A stretch of 64,000 nt of DNA from Veillonella sp. AM51-8BH (GTDB lineage Bacteria; Bacillota; Negativicutes; Veillonellales; Veillonellaceae), in the NCBI RefSeq assembly GCF_003463825.1, contig NZ_QSDY01000001.1, forward strand, positions 1-64,000, written 5' to 3'. The notes beneath the pieces are model-generated. The model ran no database searches, was not told the origin of the DNA, and saw nothing but the letters and a program-made list of their open reading frames with translations. Positions 27,652 to 38,007 of the stretch are shown one piece after another. The position numbers were made by a program, and so were the translations under genes. Every line of letters starts with the position of its first letter. Within the stretch, counting starts at the first letter, position 1.

Positions 27652-28734
27652 ATGCTAGTAGATAAATTACAAGTTATTGAAGATAAATTTATGGACCTGG
27701 AGCAGCGCATCAGTGACCCTGAAGTGATTGCGCGCCAAGATGAATGGCGTAAATTAACACGTCAACATGCTCAATTATCTGAAACAGTTGAAACATTCCG
27801 TACTTATAAAAAAGTATTAGCTGGTATTGATGAAGCTATGGAAGTTATCGAAGATAAATCCATGGATGAAGAATTCCGCGAAATGGCACAAGAGGAATTG
27901 AAAGAGCTAAAACCTCAAAAAGAGGAATTAGAAGAGAAATTACAAATTCTTTTATTGCCTAAAGACCCTAATGACGATAAAAACATCATCATCGAAATTC
28001 GCGGTGGTGCCGGCGGCGACGAAGCAGCATTATTCGCAGGCGATTTGTTCCGTATGTACACAAAATATGCGGAAAGCCAAGGCTGGCGTTGTGAGATTAT
28101 CGACGCTAATGAACCTGAACTAGGTGGCTTTAAAGAGGTTATTTTCTCTGTAGATGGTGAAAATGTATATTCTAAGATGAAATTTGAATCTGGTGTACAT
28201 CGCGTACAACGTGTACCTGCTACAGAAACACAGGGCCGTGTGCATACATCTACCGTTACAGTAGCCGTATTACCAGAGATGGAAGATGTTGATATTGAAG
28301 TTAATGAAAAAGACTTGAAAATCGACACATATCGTGCGAGTGGTGCGGGCGGTCAGCATATCAATAAGACTGAGTCTGCTGTTCGTATTACACACTTACC
28401 TTCTGGTATTGTTGTGGCATGCCAAGACCAACGTTCTCAATTACAAAACCGTGAAAAAGCTATGCGTGTATTGCGTGCTAAATTGCAAGACCAAGCTGAA
28501 CAAGAGGCTATTTCTAGCATGGCCGCAGACCGTAAGAGCCAAGTTGGTACTGGTGACCGTAGTGAACGTATTCGTACCTATAACTACCCTCAAGGCCGCG
28601 TAACAGACCATCGTATTAATTTAACATTGTATAAATTAGATGCTATTTTAAATGGCGATTTAGATGAAATCATTCAAGCCTTAAATGCTGCTGACCAAGC
28701 GGCAAAAATGCAGGAGGCTAATACAAATGTATAA
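27652..28734 (+). CDS. prfA: Peptide chain release factor 1
   Basis: Terminates translation at UAA and UAG. The 360-residue factor carries the anticodon-like tripeptide PAT in [15 protein letters not shown] and the peptidyl-hydrolysis motif [15 protein letters not shown], whose glutamine is methylated by the product of the next gene. The start at ATG 27652 lies two bases after the yqhQ stop codon. Its last eight bases overlap prmC. Confidence 0.97.
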   Translation: MLVDKLQVIEDKFMDLEQRISDPEVIARQDEWRKLTRQHAQLSETVETFRTYKKVLAGIDEAMEVIEDKSMDEEFREMAQEELKELKPQKEELEEKLQILLLPKDPNDDKNIIIEIRGGAGGDEAALFAGDLFRMYTKYAESQGWRCEIIDANEPELGGFKEVIFSVDGENVYSKMKFESGVHRVQRVPATETQGRVHTSTVTVAVLPEMEDVDIEVNEKDLKIDTYRASGAGGQHINKTESAVRITHLPSGIVVACQDQRSQLQNREKAMRVLRAKLQDQAEQEAISSMAADRKSQVGTGDRSERIRTYNYPQGRVTDHRINLTLYKLDAILNGDLDEIIQALNAADQAAKMQEANTNV

Positions 28735-29596
28735 GGAGATTTGGACAATCGGTCGTATTCTCCAGTGGACAGAGCAGTACTTTCAAAACAAGGAGATGGA
28801 TACACCTCGACTTGATGGGGAAGTACTGCTTTCTCACGTTTTAGGTAAGGATCGTATTTATCTATATACCCATTATGACCAGCCGCTTATTCAAGAGGAA
28901 CTCGATGCTTTTAGACCTCTCGTTCAAGAACGGGCCAAGGGGCATTGTGTAGCGGCTATAATTGGGGAAAAGGACTTTATGGGATTGACCTTTAAGGTTA
29001 ATGATAAGGTGTTGATTCCACGACCTGATACAGAAACCTTAATTGAGCATGTATTAGGTACGTACCAAAAAGATAGTAAAGTTCGTATCCTTGATGTATG
29101 TACGGGCCCTGGTACGATATTACTTAGTCTATTACACTATTTGCCGAATGCGTGTGGTGTAGGTCTTGAAATATCTACGGATGCCTTGTCAGTGGCTGAG
29201 GAGAATAGGGAAAGATTTAACTTATATGATCGTGTTCAATTGTTAGAGTCCGATATGTTTTCTGCCTTAGACGGTAAAGCTGAAAAGTTTGACCTCATCG
29301 TATCGAATCCACCATATATCCGTACAGGAGATGCTAAATTATTGTCCCAGGATGTATTAAATGAGCCTCATATTGCCTTATTTGGTGGTGAAGATGGATT
29401 AGAATTCTATCGTATTTTAGCTAAAGCGTGCGGTACATATTTAAAACCACAAGGCCGTATAGCCTTTGAAATAGGTTACGATCAAGCAGAAGAGGTAAAG
29501 GCTTTATTAAAAGAAGCTGGTCATTACTCTAACATTCAGTGTATCGCTGATCTTGGTGGTAATAACCGTGTTGTAACCGCAGTATATGAGGGATAA
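28727..29596 (+). CDS. prmC: Peptide chain release factor N5-glutamine methyltransferase
   Basis: SAM-dependent methylation of the GGQ glutamine in release factors. 289 residues from ATG 28727 ([12 protein letters not shown]), with AGGAGG 9 bases upstream; an in-frame ATG at 28685 lies deep in prfA and is not credible. An N-terminal helical domain ([16 protein letters not shown]) precedes the Rossmann fold: [24 protein letters not shown] and the catalytic NPPY in [11 protein letters not shown]. The typical DLGTGSG is DVCTGPG here, a mild divergence. Overlaps prfA by eight bases, fitting coordinated expression with its substrate. Confidence 0.95.
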   Translation: MYKEIWTIGRILQWTEQYFQNKEMDTPRLDGEVLLSHVLGKDRIYLYTHYDQPLIQEELDAFRPLVQERAKGHCVAAIIGEKDFMGLTFKVNDKVLIPRPDTETLIEHVLGTYQKDSKVRILDVCTGPGTILLSLLHYLPNACGVGLEISTDALSVAEENRERFNLYDRVQLLESDMFSALDGKAEKFDLIVSNPPYIRTGDAKLLSQDVLNEPHIALFGGEDGLEFYRILAKACGTYLKPQGRIAFEIGYDQAEEVKALLKEAGHYSNIQCIADLGGNNRVVTAVYEG

Positions 29597-29597
29597 T

Positions 29598-30629
29598 ATG
29601 GATACTCAAATTATTACAAATCCATCAGAACAAGAACTAGATATGCTCGCTCGCGCTTTACGTAATGGGGAATTGGTGTCCATTCCTACTGAAACTGTAT
29701 ATGGACTCGGTGCTAATGGTCTTGATCCAGAGGCAATGGATAAAATCTATGCTGCAAAAGGTCGCCCTTCAGATAATCCTCTTATCTTGCATGTTCCTAA
29801 TAGTGAAAGTATAAAACCTTTGGTAACAGAGGTTTCAAATACGGCACAACTATTAATGGATACATTTTGGCCAGGTCCTTTAACGATTACATTGCCTAAA
29901 TCTGATTTAGTGCCAAATCGTGCTACTGGAGGGTTACCTCGCGTAGCATTGCGTTGTCCTGATCATAATGTATGCCGTGCATTATTAGAACGCGCTGGTG
30001 TACCTGTAGCGGCTCCTAGTGCAAATATATCTGGTCGTCCAAGCCCTACAACGGCACAAGATGTTTACCATGATATGAAGGGCCGTATTTCTTATATTTT
30101 AGATGCTGGTCCATGTACGATTGGTGTAGAATCTACTGTAGTGGAAGTGCATGATGATAAGATCATTATATTGAGACCCGGTGGGATTACAAAAGCTCAG
30201 CTTGAAAATGTTGTGTCTACTGTTGAGTATGATACTGCGCTAGTTAATGCTGCCACTAAGCCTAAGGCTCCTGGTATGAAGTATACGCACTATGCGCCTG
30301 ATGCACCTATGACAGTTGTTGTAGGTGATCCAGAGGTTATAGCATCTACGTTTAAGGAGCTTTCAGAAGGTATAGAAGGTCCTATCGGTTGTTTGGTCAG
30401 TCATGAAACATACGACCTGATTAAAGACGATACGCGCTTTATGTGCCATTGTTTTGGACATCATGGTGATGCCTTATCATTAGGCCATGACTTTTACAAA
30501 AGCCTATTACATTTTAATGAAAATCATGTTACCTTAATCTTAGCAGAAGGTGTTAATGATGATGGTTTTGGCGTTGCTATTATGAATCGTATGGAAAAGG
30601 CATCTAGTCACCATATCATTTATAAGTAA
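29598..30629 (+). CDS. L-threonylcarbamoyladenylate synthase (Sua5/TsaC, YwlC-like)
   Basis: Makes threonylcarbamoyl-AMP from threonine, bicarbonate and ATP for the t6A37 tRNA modification. 343 residues: the YrdC domain at about 10-200 (SIPTETVYGLGANG, KGRPSDNPLILH, PGPLTITLP, APSANISGRPSPTTA, ESTVVEV) and a C-terminal Sua5 domain after the linker PKAPGMKYTHYAPD. ATG 29598 follows GAGGG. The start lies one base after the prmC stop. Confidence 0.95.
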   Translation: MDTQIITNPSEQELDMLARALRNGELVSIPTETVYGLGANGLDPEAMDKIYAAKGRPSDNPLILHVPNSESIKPLVTEVSNTAQLLMDTFWPGPLTITLPKSDLVPNRATGGLPRVALRCPDHNVCRALLERAGVPVAAPSANISGRPSPTTAQDVYHDMKGRISYILDAGPCTIGVESTVVEVHDDKIIILRPGGITKAQLENVVSTVEYDTALVNAATKPKAPGMKYTHYAPDAPMTVVVGDPEVIASTFKELSEGIEGPIGCLVSHETYDLIKDDTRFMCHCFGHHGDALSLGHDFYKSLLHFNENHVTLILAEGVNDDGFGVAIMNRMEKASSHHIIYK

Positions 30630-30671
30630 ATTTACTAGCATAAAAATGTCCACTGATAATAGAAATATGTC

Positions 30672-30699
30672 TTTACATATTGGATGAATTTGCTATAAT
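30672..30699 (+). promoter_or_regulatory. Promoter of the phosphatase-rpiB-glyA group
   Basis: TTTACA (30672-30677), 16 bases, and TATAAT (30694-30699) preceded by the extended-10 TGC. Confidence 0.75.
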
Positions 30700-30707
30700 G
30701 TATAAAG

Positions 30708-30726
30708 TAATCACAAAATGTGATTA
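30708..30726. promoter_or_regulatory. Operator-like palindrome at the transcription start
   Basis: TAATCACA-AAA-TGTGATTA, a perfect 8-bp inverted repeat starting nine bases after the -10 element, where a repressor dimer would block initiation. No U-run follows, so it is not a terminator. The cognate regulator is not identifiable. Confidence 0.55.
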
Positions 30727-30741
30727 AGTAAGGATGTTATT

Positions 30742-31188
30742 ATGAATATTTTATTTGTGTGTACCGGTAATACTTGCCGTAGCCCTATGGCTGAAGGGAT
30801 TACACGGGCCCTTGCAGCGGAGCAACATAAGGATGTGACGACTGTATCAGCGGGTCTATTTGCCGCTTATGGAGCAAAGCCAACTGAACAAGCCGTTGAA
30901 GCTATCCGTTCCATTGCAGATATTTCTGATCATGAATCGAGACCATTGACGATGGAACTCGTGAATGCAGCAGATCTTATCATTGGTATGACGAAAGATC
31001 ACAAATCTGTACTACTTCGCCAATTCCCGTTTGAGGAAGGTAAAATCAAAACGATTTCCGAGTGGGGTGGTCAAGATGGTGATGTTACTGACCCATATGG
31101 ATCTGATCAAACCGTATATAATCAATGTGCGGAACAAATTTATCACTTAGTAGAGGCCGGTCTTAGATCAGTGCCTCAGAAGGCGTAG
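30742..31188 (+). CDS. Low-molecular-weight protein phosphatase (YwlE-like)
   Basis: Cysteine-based phosphatase of 148 residues. The P-loop CTGNTCRSPMAEG (C-x5-R-S) is at residues 7-19 and the general-acid Asp is in VTDPYGSD. In Bacillus the homologue in the same position (ywlE, before rpiB and glyA) is a protein-arginine phosphatase; a Thr in the P-loop after Asn (CTGNTCRS) is the feature associated with that specificity, so arginine phosphatase is plausible. No McsB kinase is visible in this window. AAGGATG precedes ATG 30742. Confidence 0.88.
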   Translation: MNILFVCTGNTCRSPMAEGITRALAAEQHKDVTTVSAGLFAAYGAKPTEQAVEAIRSIADISDHESRPLTMELVNAADLIIGMTKDHKSVLLRQFPFEEGKIKTISEWGGQDGDVTDPYGSDQTVYNQCAEQIYHLVEAGLRSVPQKA

Positions 31189-31199
31189 GAGATGAAATT

Positions 31200-31637
31200 A
31201 TGAAAGTTGCAATCGGTTGTGATCATGGCGGATTACATTTAAAAGCATCCGTTAAGGAATTATTAAATGCATTGGGACATGAAGTAGAGGATTTTGGCTG
31301 TCATACAGCTGATTCTTGCGATTATCCTGATATTGCTGTACCTGTGGCAAATGCAGTCGTATCTGGTCAAGCAGACAGAGGTATTTTGATTTGTGGTACT
31401 GGTATTGGTATCGGTATTGCAGCAAATAAGATTTCAGGTATTCGCGCTGCTCTTTGTCATGATACATTCTCTGCTCATGCATGTCGTGAACATAATGATG
31501 CTAATATTCTCACAATGGGGGAACGCGTTATTGGTCCTGGCCTAGCTAACGATATTGTAGCCATCTTCATGGAAACAGAGTTCGAAGGTGGTCGTCATGC
31601 ACGTCGGGTAGAGAAAATTAAAGCACTAGAGAAGTAA
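31200..31637 (+). CDS. rpiB: Ribose-5-phosphate isomerase B
   Basis: Interconverts ribose 5-phosphate and ribulose 5-phosphate (or is a related sugar-phosphate isomerase of the RpiB/LacAB family). 145 residues with GCDHGGLHLK at the N-terminus, the catalytic Cys in ILICGTGIGIGIAANK and the phosphate-binding HDTFSAHACREHNDAN. AGGAGATG precedes ATG 31200. Order phosphatase-rpiB-glyA-upp matches Bacillus. Confidence 0.93.
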   Translation: MKVAIGCDHGGLHLKASVKELLNALGHEVEDFGCHTADSCDYPDIAVPVANAVVSGQADRGILICGTGIGIGIAANKISGIRAALCHDTFSAHACREHNDANILTMGERVIGPGLANDIVAIFMETEFEGGRHARRVEKIKALEK

Positions 31638-31682
31638 TACATCATTACCTATATATATTCGTTTTGCACGAGGAGGATACTC

Positions 31683-32915
31683 ATGAGTTTCTTAGAAAAA
31701 CAAGACCCTAATATTCAAGCTGTTATCAATCAAGAATTAGCACGCCAACGCGATAAATTAGAAATGATCGCTTCTGAAAACTTTGTTTCTCAAGCAGTAA
31801 TGGAAGCTCAAGGTAGCGTATTGACTAACAAATATGCAGAAGGGTATCCTGGTAAACGTTATTATGGCGGTTGTGAAAATGTTGATGTTATCGAAACATT
31901 AGCTATTGAACGTGCAAAACGCTTGTTCGGTGCAGAACATGCAAACGTACAACCTCACTCTGGTTCTCAAGCAAACTTTGGCGTGTATTTCGCATTATTA
32001 CAACCAGGCGACACTATTGTGGGTATGAACTTGTCCCATGGTGGTCACTTAACTCATGGTTCTCCTGTTAACGTATCTGGTACATATTTCAACGTAGTAC
32101 CTTACGGTGTAGATGCAGAAACTCAACAAATCGACTATGATGAGTTCCGTAAAATCGTTTTAGAAGCAAAACCTAAATTGATTATCGCTGGTGGTAGTGC
32201 TTATAGCCGTCAAATTGACTTCAAAAAAATGGCTGATGTAGCTCATGAAGTTGATGCTATCTTCATGGTAGATATGGCTCACTTTGCTGGCCTTGTAGCA
32301 GCAGGTTTACATCCAAATCCTGTAGAATATGCTGATATCGTTACAACAACAACTCATAAAACATTACGTGGTCCTCGTGGCGGTATGATTCTTTGCAAAG
32401 AAAAATATGCAAAAGCAATCGACAAAGCTATCTTCCCTGGTATTCAAGGTGGTCCTTTGATGCATGTTATTGCTGCTAAAGCTGTAGCATTTGGTGAAGC
32501 ATTACAACCTGAGTTTAAAGTATATGCACAACAAGTTATCGATAATGCAAAAGCATTGGCTGCTGCATTGCAAGATAAAGGCTTAACAATTGTTTCTGGC
32601 GGTACAGATACTCACGTTATGCTTGTGGATGTTCGCAATACTGGTCTAACAGGTAAAGAAGCAGAACACTTACTTGATGAAGTAGGTATTACATGTAATA
32701 AGAATACAATTCCATTCGATCCTGCTAGCCCATTTGTAACAAGCGGTATCCGTCTTGGTACACCAGCTCTTACAACACGTGGCTTACAAGTAAAAGATAT
32801 GGAAGAAATTGCAGACATCATTGCAACTGTTCTTAAAAATCCTGAAGATAAAGCAATTCACGAAGAAGCAAGCAAACGTGTGGCAGCACTTTGTGAAGCG
32901 TATCCTTTATACTAA
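31683..32915 (+). CDS. glyA: Serine hydroxymethyltransferase
   Basis: PLP enzyme interconverting serine and glycine with transfer of the C1 unit to tetrahydrofolate. The 410 residues include [49 protein letters not shown] and the PLP lysine motif [21 protein letters not shown] precedes ATG 31683. It shares the upstream promoter with the phosphatase and rpiB or uses one of its own; the 45-base gap shows no riboswitch. Confidence 0.97.
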   Translation: MSFLEKQDPNIQAVINQELARQRDKLEMIASENFVSQAVMEAQGSVLTNKYAEGYPGKRYYGGCENVDVIETLAIERAKRLFGAEHANVQPHSGSQANFGVYFALLQPGDTIVGMNLSHGGHLTHGSPVNVSGTYFNVVPYGVDAETQQIDYDEFRKIVLEAKPKLIIAGGSAYSRQIDFKKMADVAHEVDAIFMVDMAHFAGLVAAGLHPNPVEYADIVTTTTHKTLRGPRGGMILCKEKYAKAIDKAIFPGIQGGPLMHVIAAKAVAFGEALQPEFKVYAQQVIDNAKALAAALQDKGLTIVSGGTDTHVMLVDVRNTGLTGKEAEHLLDEVGITCNKNTIPFDPASPFVTSGIRLGTPALTTRGLQVKDMEEIADIIATVLKNPEDKAIHEEASKRVAALCEAYPLY

Positions 32916-32974
32916 TCTATTAGATTCACTATAACAATTACATATTTGTAGTTCTATAAGCCTATAAGTAGCAT

Positions 32975-33006
32975 AAAAGGGGTGTGCCGAGACACATCCC
33001 TTTTAA
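32975..33006 (+). terminator. Rho-independent terminator of glyA
   Basis: AAAAGGGGTGTG pairs with CACATCCCTTTT (one G-U pair), followed by the U-rich TTTTAATATTTTT. The remaining bases to upp are AT-rich with no feature I can support beyond a TATAGGAGG ribosome site. Confidence 0.85.
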
Positions 33007-33081
33007 TATTTTTATGGCATGATTTATTAATCTGTGATAGAGTAAATATGAATATTAAATGGATACCGATAGGGTATGTAA

Positions 33082-33729
<648 letters not shown>

Positions 33730-33740
33730 TATAATCATAT

Positions 33741-33797
33741 AAAACGACATAATTTAGGTACAAAGTTGTATAAAATATCTAAATTATGTCGTTTTCT
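33741..33797 (+). terminator. Long-stem terminator after upp
   Basis: A perfect 17-bp stem AAAACGACATAATTTAG / CTAAATTATGTCGTTTT encloses a 21-base loop which itself contains TACAA-AG-TTGTA, so the RNA could fold as a double hairpin. TTTT is followed by CTCC, a short U-run. Confidence 0.8.
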
Positions 33798-33808
33798 CCT
33801 ATAAAGTC

Positions 33809-33837
33809 TTGAATAAAATCTACATAGGGTATACAAT
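33809..33837 (+). promoter_or_regulatory. Promoter of the cggR-gap operon
   Basis: TTGAAT (33809-33814), a 17-base spacer and TACAAT (33832-33837). Confidence 0.78.
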
Positions 33838-33867
33838 ACAGATGTAAAAGTATTTTTTTATTTTAGG

Positions 33868-33903
33868 TGGGACGAATTTTGTTCACATGGGACGAAAAAC
33901 GAT
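33868..33903 (+). promoter_or_regulatory. CggR operator
   Basis: The 9-bp direct repeat TGGGACGAA occurs at 33868-33876 and 33888-33896, centred 20 bp apart and downstream of the promoter, ahead of cggR. The known Bacillus CggR operator is likewise two direct repeats containing GGGAC between promoter and cggR, bound by a tetramer that blocks the polymerase and is relieved by fructose-1,6-bisphosphate. Confidence 0.8.
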
Positions 33904-33936
33904 TCATACAATCCTAACGGGTAAAGGAGGGACCCG

Positions 33937-34961
33937 ATGAACGAGTTTCTAATGATATGTGAACGTATTGTTCCTGAAATCGTTAGTGTATTAAAGGAGC
34001 GATACAAAATATTAAACCACCTAGTTTATGAAGAGCCTATAGGCCGTAGGACATTAGCTACTGCAACGGACCTTCCAGAGCGAACCGTACGAAGTCATAT
34101 TGAGTTAATGCGTGCTAATGGTCTTGTAGACATTTATAAACCAGGAATTTTTCTCACTGATGAGGGACATACAATTGTTCCAAAGTTGCGAAATTTTTTA
34201 AATGAATTAGATCGTATTAACGAGCTAGAACATCGATTGACTGAAGCACTTCATATCGATAGGGTAATCATCACTCCCACAGAAGGAACGTTGATGGTTA
34301 AAAAGTTAGGTTTTGCAGCAGTAAAGTTATTACAGGAATTATTAGAGCCTGACTCTGTAGTTGCTATTAGTGGTGGCAGTACAATGGCTGCAGTAGCCGA
34401 AGAGATGCCTGTATTACCATTTAATCCTATTGTTGTACCTGCCGTGGGGGCGTTGGTGAGGTAGTTGAATATCAAGCTAACGTAATTGCTTCAGTGCTAG
34501 CTGAACGACTTCGTGGGACCTATAAAATGCTTCATTTACCTGATGGGCTTTCACAAGACTCATTGCATATGCTCATGACTTGCGAACCTCAAATTAAGGA
34601 AATTGGGGACCTCATTAGTAGGACTGACGTATTGTTGTTTGGTATTGGTACAGCTATGCGTATGGCGGATCAGCGCCATATAGCTGATGATGTGCGTAAG
34701 CAGTTAGTAGATAATCATGCTGTTGGCGAAGCTCTTGGTCAATATTGCGATATAGATGGTAAGTTGATTTATTCCACTAATAATATTGGTTTATCACTTC
34801 CGGATGTTGTAAAAATCCCAAATGTGATTGCTGTGGCTGGTGGCCAAGATAAATCGAGTGCCATTATTGGTGTTATGAGAGCTTGTCAAAAAGGCATACT
34901 TATCATTGATGAGCAAGCTGCAGAAGGTATGCGTCAATTGTTACAAATTTCAGCGTTATAA
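33937..34961 (+). CDS. cggR: Central glycolytic genes regulator CggR, frameshifted
   Basis: SorC/DeoR-type repressor of the glycolytic operon, sensing fructose-1,6-bisphosphate. AAAGGAGGG precedes ATG 33937. An N-terminal winged-helix part (GRRTLATATDLPERTVRSHI) is followed by the sugar-phosphate-binding domain (VVAISGGSTMAAVAEEM, VLLFGIGTAMRMA, NVIAVAGGQDKSSAIIGVM). Near 34442 GCCGTGGGGGC replaces GCCCGTGGGGGC; one C restored gives the conserved VVPARGGVGEVVEYQANVIA and a 341-residue protein, the normal length. With the lost base the frame stops in VGALVR at 34462-34464. Confidence 0.92.
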
Positions 34962-34977
34962 GTGAAGTTAGTAGTTA

Positions 34978-34998
34978 AATATTTTGTTAGAATATTTT
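34978..34998 (+). other. AU-rich inverted repeat between cggR and gap
   Basis: AAATATT and AATATTT flank a short loop directly before the gap ribosome site. In Bacillus the cggR-gapA transcript is processed near here and a hairpin protects the gap mRNA; whether this weak AU hairpin does so is inference. Confidence 0.3.
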
Positions 34999-35019
34999 TG
35001 TTATTAGGAGGATCTAACA

Positions 35020-36030
35020 ATGGCAGTAAAAGTTGGTATTAACGGTTTTGGTCGTATTGGTAAATGTGTAGTACGTGCAGCGATTAACAATCCTGACGTA
35101 GACGTTGTAGCAATCAATGCTACTGGCGATAATGAAGGTACTGCATTATTGTTAAAATATGACTCTGTTCATGGCACAATTCCTAACGAAGTAACATTTG
35201 ATGAAGAAAATATCTACGTTGATGGTAAAAAAATTCGCGTATTCCATGACCGCGATGCTTCTAAATTGCCTTGGTCTGAAGAAGGCGTTGAAATTGTTAT
35301 GGAATGTACTGGTAAATATCGTGATGCAGAGGAAGCAAAAGTTCATTTGAATCAACCTACTGTAAAAAAAGTATTAATTTCTGCACCTGGTAAAAACGAA
35401 GACTTAACAATGGTTATGGGTGTTAACCAAGATATGTACGATCCTGCAAAACACCACATCATCTCCAATGCATCTTGCACAACAAACTGCTTGGCTCCAT
35501 TCGCTAAAGTATTATGTGATGAATTCGGCATTAAACGTGGCATGATGACAACTATTCATTCCTATACTAATGACCAAAAAATTCTTGATGCGCGTCATAA
35601 AGACCCTCGCCGTGCTCGTGCAGCAGCTATGTCTATCATTCCTACAACAACTGGTGCAGCAAAAGCTGTTGCTAAAGTATTGCCTCAATTAAAAGGTAAA
35701 TTAGATGGCTTTGCATTGCGCGTTCCAACTCCAGACGTATCTGCTACAGATCTTGTTTGCGAACTTGAAAAACCTGCAACTAAAGAAGAAATCAATGAAG
35801 CATTCCGCAAAGCAGCTGCTGGCGAATTAAAAGGTATCTTAGGTGTATCTGATGTGCCATTAGTATCTTGTGACTTCAGCTCCGATCCACGTAGCTCCAT
35901 TGTTGACGCTGATTTAACAATGGTTATGGATGGCAATATGGTAAAAGTTGTTTCTTGGTATGATAACGAATGGGGTTACTCCGAACGTCTTATCGACATG
36001 GCAGCATTCGTAGCAAGCAAAGGCTTATAA
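35020..36030 (+). CDS. gap: Glyceraldehyde-3-phosphate dehydrogenase
   Basis: NAD-dependent glycolytic dehydrogenase. 336 residues with the Rossmann start KVGINGFGRIGKCVVRAA, the catalytic Cys in SNASCTTNCLAP, the conserved HSYTNDQKILDARHKD, RVPTPDVSATDL and the C-terminal SWYDNEWGYSERL. Asp and Asn after the second strand (AINATGD) are compatible with NAD use, though the usual ND/DL pair is altered to NA. TTAGGAGG precedes ATG 35020. First enzyme gene of the CggR operon. Confidence 0.96.
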   Translation: MAVKVGINGFGRIGKCVVRAAINNPDVDVVAINATGDNEGTALLLKYDSVHGTIPNEVTFDEENIYVDGKKIRVFHDRDASKLPWSEEGVEIVMECTGKYRDAEEAKVHLNQPTVKKVLISAPGKNEDLTMVMGVNQDMYDPAKHHIISNASCTTNCLAPFAKVLCDEFGIKRGMMTTIHSYTNDQKILDARHKDPRRARAAAMSIIPTTTGAAKAVAKVLPQLKGKLDGFALRVPTPDVSATDLVCELEKPATKEEINEAFRKAAAGELKGILGVSDVPLVSCDFSSDPRSSIVDADLTMVMDGNMVKVVSWYDNEWGYSERLIDMAAFVASKGL

Positions 36031-36043
36031 TCGGGAGGCTTTG

Positions 36044-37222
36044 ATGAAACAAACAATCGAAGGTTTACAAGTAGATAATAAAACAGTATTTGTTCGTGTT
36101 GATTTTAATGTTCCTATGAAAGACGGTGTCATCACTGATGACACTCGTATTCGTAGTGCATTACCTACTATCAATTATTTAATTGAAAAAGGGGCAAAGG
36201 TAATTCTTGCTTCTCACTTTGGTCGTCCAAAAGGGGAACGCAAACCTGAAATGTCTTTGGCACTATGTGCAAAACATTTGTCTGAGCTTATCAACAAGCC
36301 AGTAGCATTCGTAGATGACTGCATTGGCCCTAAGGTTGAAGCGGCTGTAAAAGCATTACAACCTAGCGATATATTGATGCTTGAAAACTTGCGTTACCAT
36401 AATGAAGAAACTAAAAACGACCCTGAATTTGCTAAACAATTGGCATCTCTTGCTGATGTAGCAATCAACGATGCATTCGGTGTATCTCACCGAAATGCAG
36501 CATCCGTAGTTGGTATTGCTGACTATATCCCTATGGCAGCAGGTTTCTTGCTCAAAAAAGAAATTGATGCATTAAGTGCAGCTGTAGTTCATCCTAAAAC
36601 ACCTATGGCGGCAATCATTGGTGGTGCAAAAGTAACAGATAAAATTTCTGTTATTTCTAACCTTTTGCCTAAGGTTGATGTAATGATCATCGGCGGTGGC
36701 ATGGCTAATGCGTTCATTAAAGCACAAGGCTGCAATATTGGTAGCTCCTTATTTGAAGAAGGTCAAGAAGCTATTGCTACAGATCTTGTTATGGAAGCTC
36801 GCGTAGCAGGTGCTAAATTATTGACACCTATCGATGCTGTAGTAGCTGATGCTTTCAGCAACGACGCTAACACTAAAATCGTTGACGTTGAAAATATTGA
36901 AGATGGTTGGATGATTCTAGATATTGGTCCTAAAACACGGGAGCTCTATGTAGAAGCATTGGCGCCAATGAAGACTATTATTTGGAATGGTCCTATGGGC
37001 GTATTTGAAATGGAAAACTTTGCAGCTGGTACTAATGCAGTAGCAAAAGCTGTAGCTGAATCCGATGCGATGACTATCGTTGGTGGTGGCGACTCTGTAG
37101 CGGCTATTGAAAAAAGTGGCTTAGCAGATAAAATTAGCCATATCTCCACAGGTGGTGGTGCATCTTTAGAATTCTTAGAAGGCAAAATTCTACCAGGTAT
37201 TGCTGCATTGTCTGAGGCATAA
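36044..37222 (+). CDS. pgk: Phosphoglycerate kinase
   Basis: Makes ATP from 1,3-bisphosphoglycerate. 392 residues from ATG 36044 (GGGAGG at 36033-36038; a TTG at 36041 is an alternative). Motifs: RVDFNVPMKDG, HFGRPKGERKPEMSL, LENLRYHNEETKNDPEFA, GFLLKKEID, IIGGAKVTDKI, GGGMANAFI, WNGPMGVFE and the nucleotide loop GGGDSVAAI. Lies 13 bases after gap in the same operon. Confidence 0.97.
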   Translation: MKQTIEGLQVDNKTVFVRVDFNVPMKDGVITDDTRIRSALPTINYLIEKGAKVILASHFGRPKGERKPEMSLALCAKHLSELINKPVAFVDDCIGPKVEAAVKALQPSDILMLENLRYHNEETKNDPEFAKQLASLADVAINDAFGVSHRNAASVVGIADYIPMAAGFLLKKEIDALSAAVVHPKTPMAAIIGGAKVTDKISVISNLLPKVDVMIIGGGMANAFIKAQGCNIGSSLFEEGQEAIATDLVMEARVAGAKLLTPIDAVVADAFSNDANTKIVDVENIEDGWMILDIGPKTRELYVEALAPMKTIIWNGPMGVFEMENFAAGTNAVAKAVAESDAMTIVGGGDSVAAIEKSGLADKISHISTGGGASLEFLEGKILPGIAALSEA

Positions 37223-37223
37223 T

Positions 37224-37994
37224 ATGAGAAAACCCATTATTGCAGGAAATTGGAAAATGAATGGCACCATTGCGTCTGGATCTATTCTGATCGAAGCGTT
37301 TAACAGCGTGTTAGAAGATATGGAATTATCCTGTAATGTAGTTGTTTGCCCGCCTTTCACAGCTATCGAACGTGCTGTAGCACTGACGCGTAACACAGCG
37401 ATTGAGGTAGGCGCACAAACCATGGATTATCATGATGCTGGTGCATTCACTGGTGAAATTTCACCACTTATGCTTACAGAGGTAGGCGTCAATTATGTTA
37501 TTATCGGTCACTCTGAACGCCGTGAATATTATGGTGAAACAGATGAGACGGTAAATGCAAAAATTAAAAGTGCATTTCACCATAATTTGATACCAATAGT
37601 CTGTGTTGGTGAAAGTTTAGAACAACGTGAATCCGGTCATACTCTAGACTGGATTACATCTCAACTTAAAGGTGCTTTGGTTGACGTTCCAAAGGAACAA
37701 GTTAGCCAATTGATTATTGCGTACGAACCAATTTGGGCTATCGGCACAGGAAAAACAGCAACTGCCGATCAAGCTGAAGAAGTATGTAAAGAAATTCGTG
37801 ATTACATTCGTTCTTTATACGATGATGAGACTGCTGATGCCGTGCGTATCCAGTATGGCGGTAGTGTTAAATCCGAAAATGCTCGTGAAATCCTTGGGGA
37901 ACCAAATATTGATGGTGCCCTTGTAGGTGGTGCATCTTTAGTAGTTGATGAATTTATTGATATTATTAAAGCGGCGAATGAAGTAAGCGCTTAA
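37224..37994 (+). CDS. tpiA: Triosephosphate isomerase
   Basis: Interconverts dihydroxyacetone phosphate and glyceraldehyde 3-phosphate. 256 residues beginning MRKPIIAGNWKMNG, with the electrophilic His in VIIGHSERREYYGE, the catalytic Glu in IAYEPIWAIGTGKTA and the phosphate loop QYGGSVKSENAREIL and GALVGGASL. ATG 37224 follows the pgk stop by one base; an earlier ATG-like start at 37200 would overlap pgk and lacks a ribosome site. Confidence 0.97.
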   Translation: MRKPIIAGNWKMNGTIASGSILIEAFNSVLEDMELSCNVVVCPPFTAIERAVALTRNTAIEVGAQTMDYHDAGAFTGEISPLMLTEVGVNYVIIGHSERREYYGETDETVNAKIKSAFHHNLIPIVCVGESLEQRESGHTLDWITSQLKGALVDVPKEQVSQLIIAYEPIWAIGTGKTATADQAEEVCKEIRDYIRSLYDDETADAVRIQYGGSVKSENAREILGEPNIDGALVGGASLVVDEFIDIIKAANEVSA

Positions 37995-38007
37995 TATGAG
38001 GTTAAAA

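Noticed and set aside
28685-28726. Upstream ATG for prmC
   Set aside because: It lies in the coding end of prfA and lacks a ribosome site; ATG 28727 has AGGAGG at the right distance.
31638-31682. Glycine riboswitch before glyA
   Set aside because: The gap is 45 bases, too short for a glycine aptamer.
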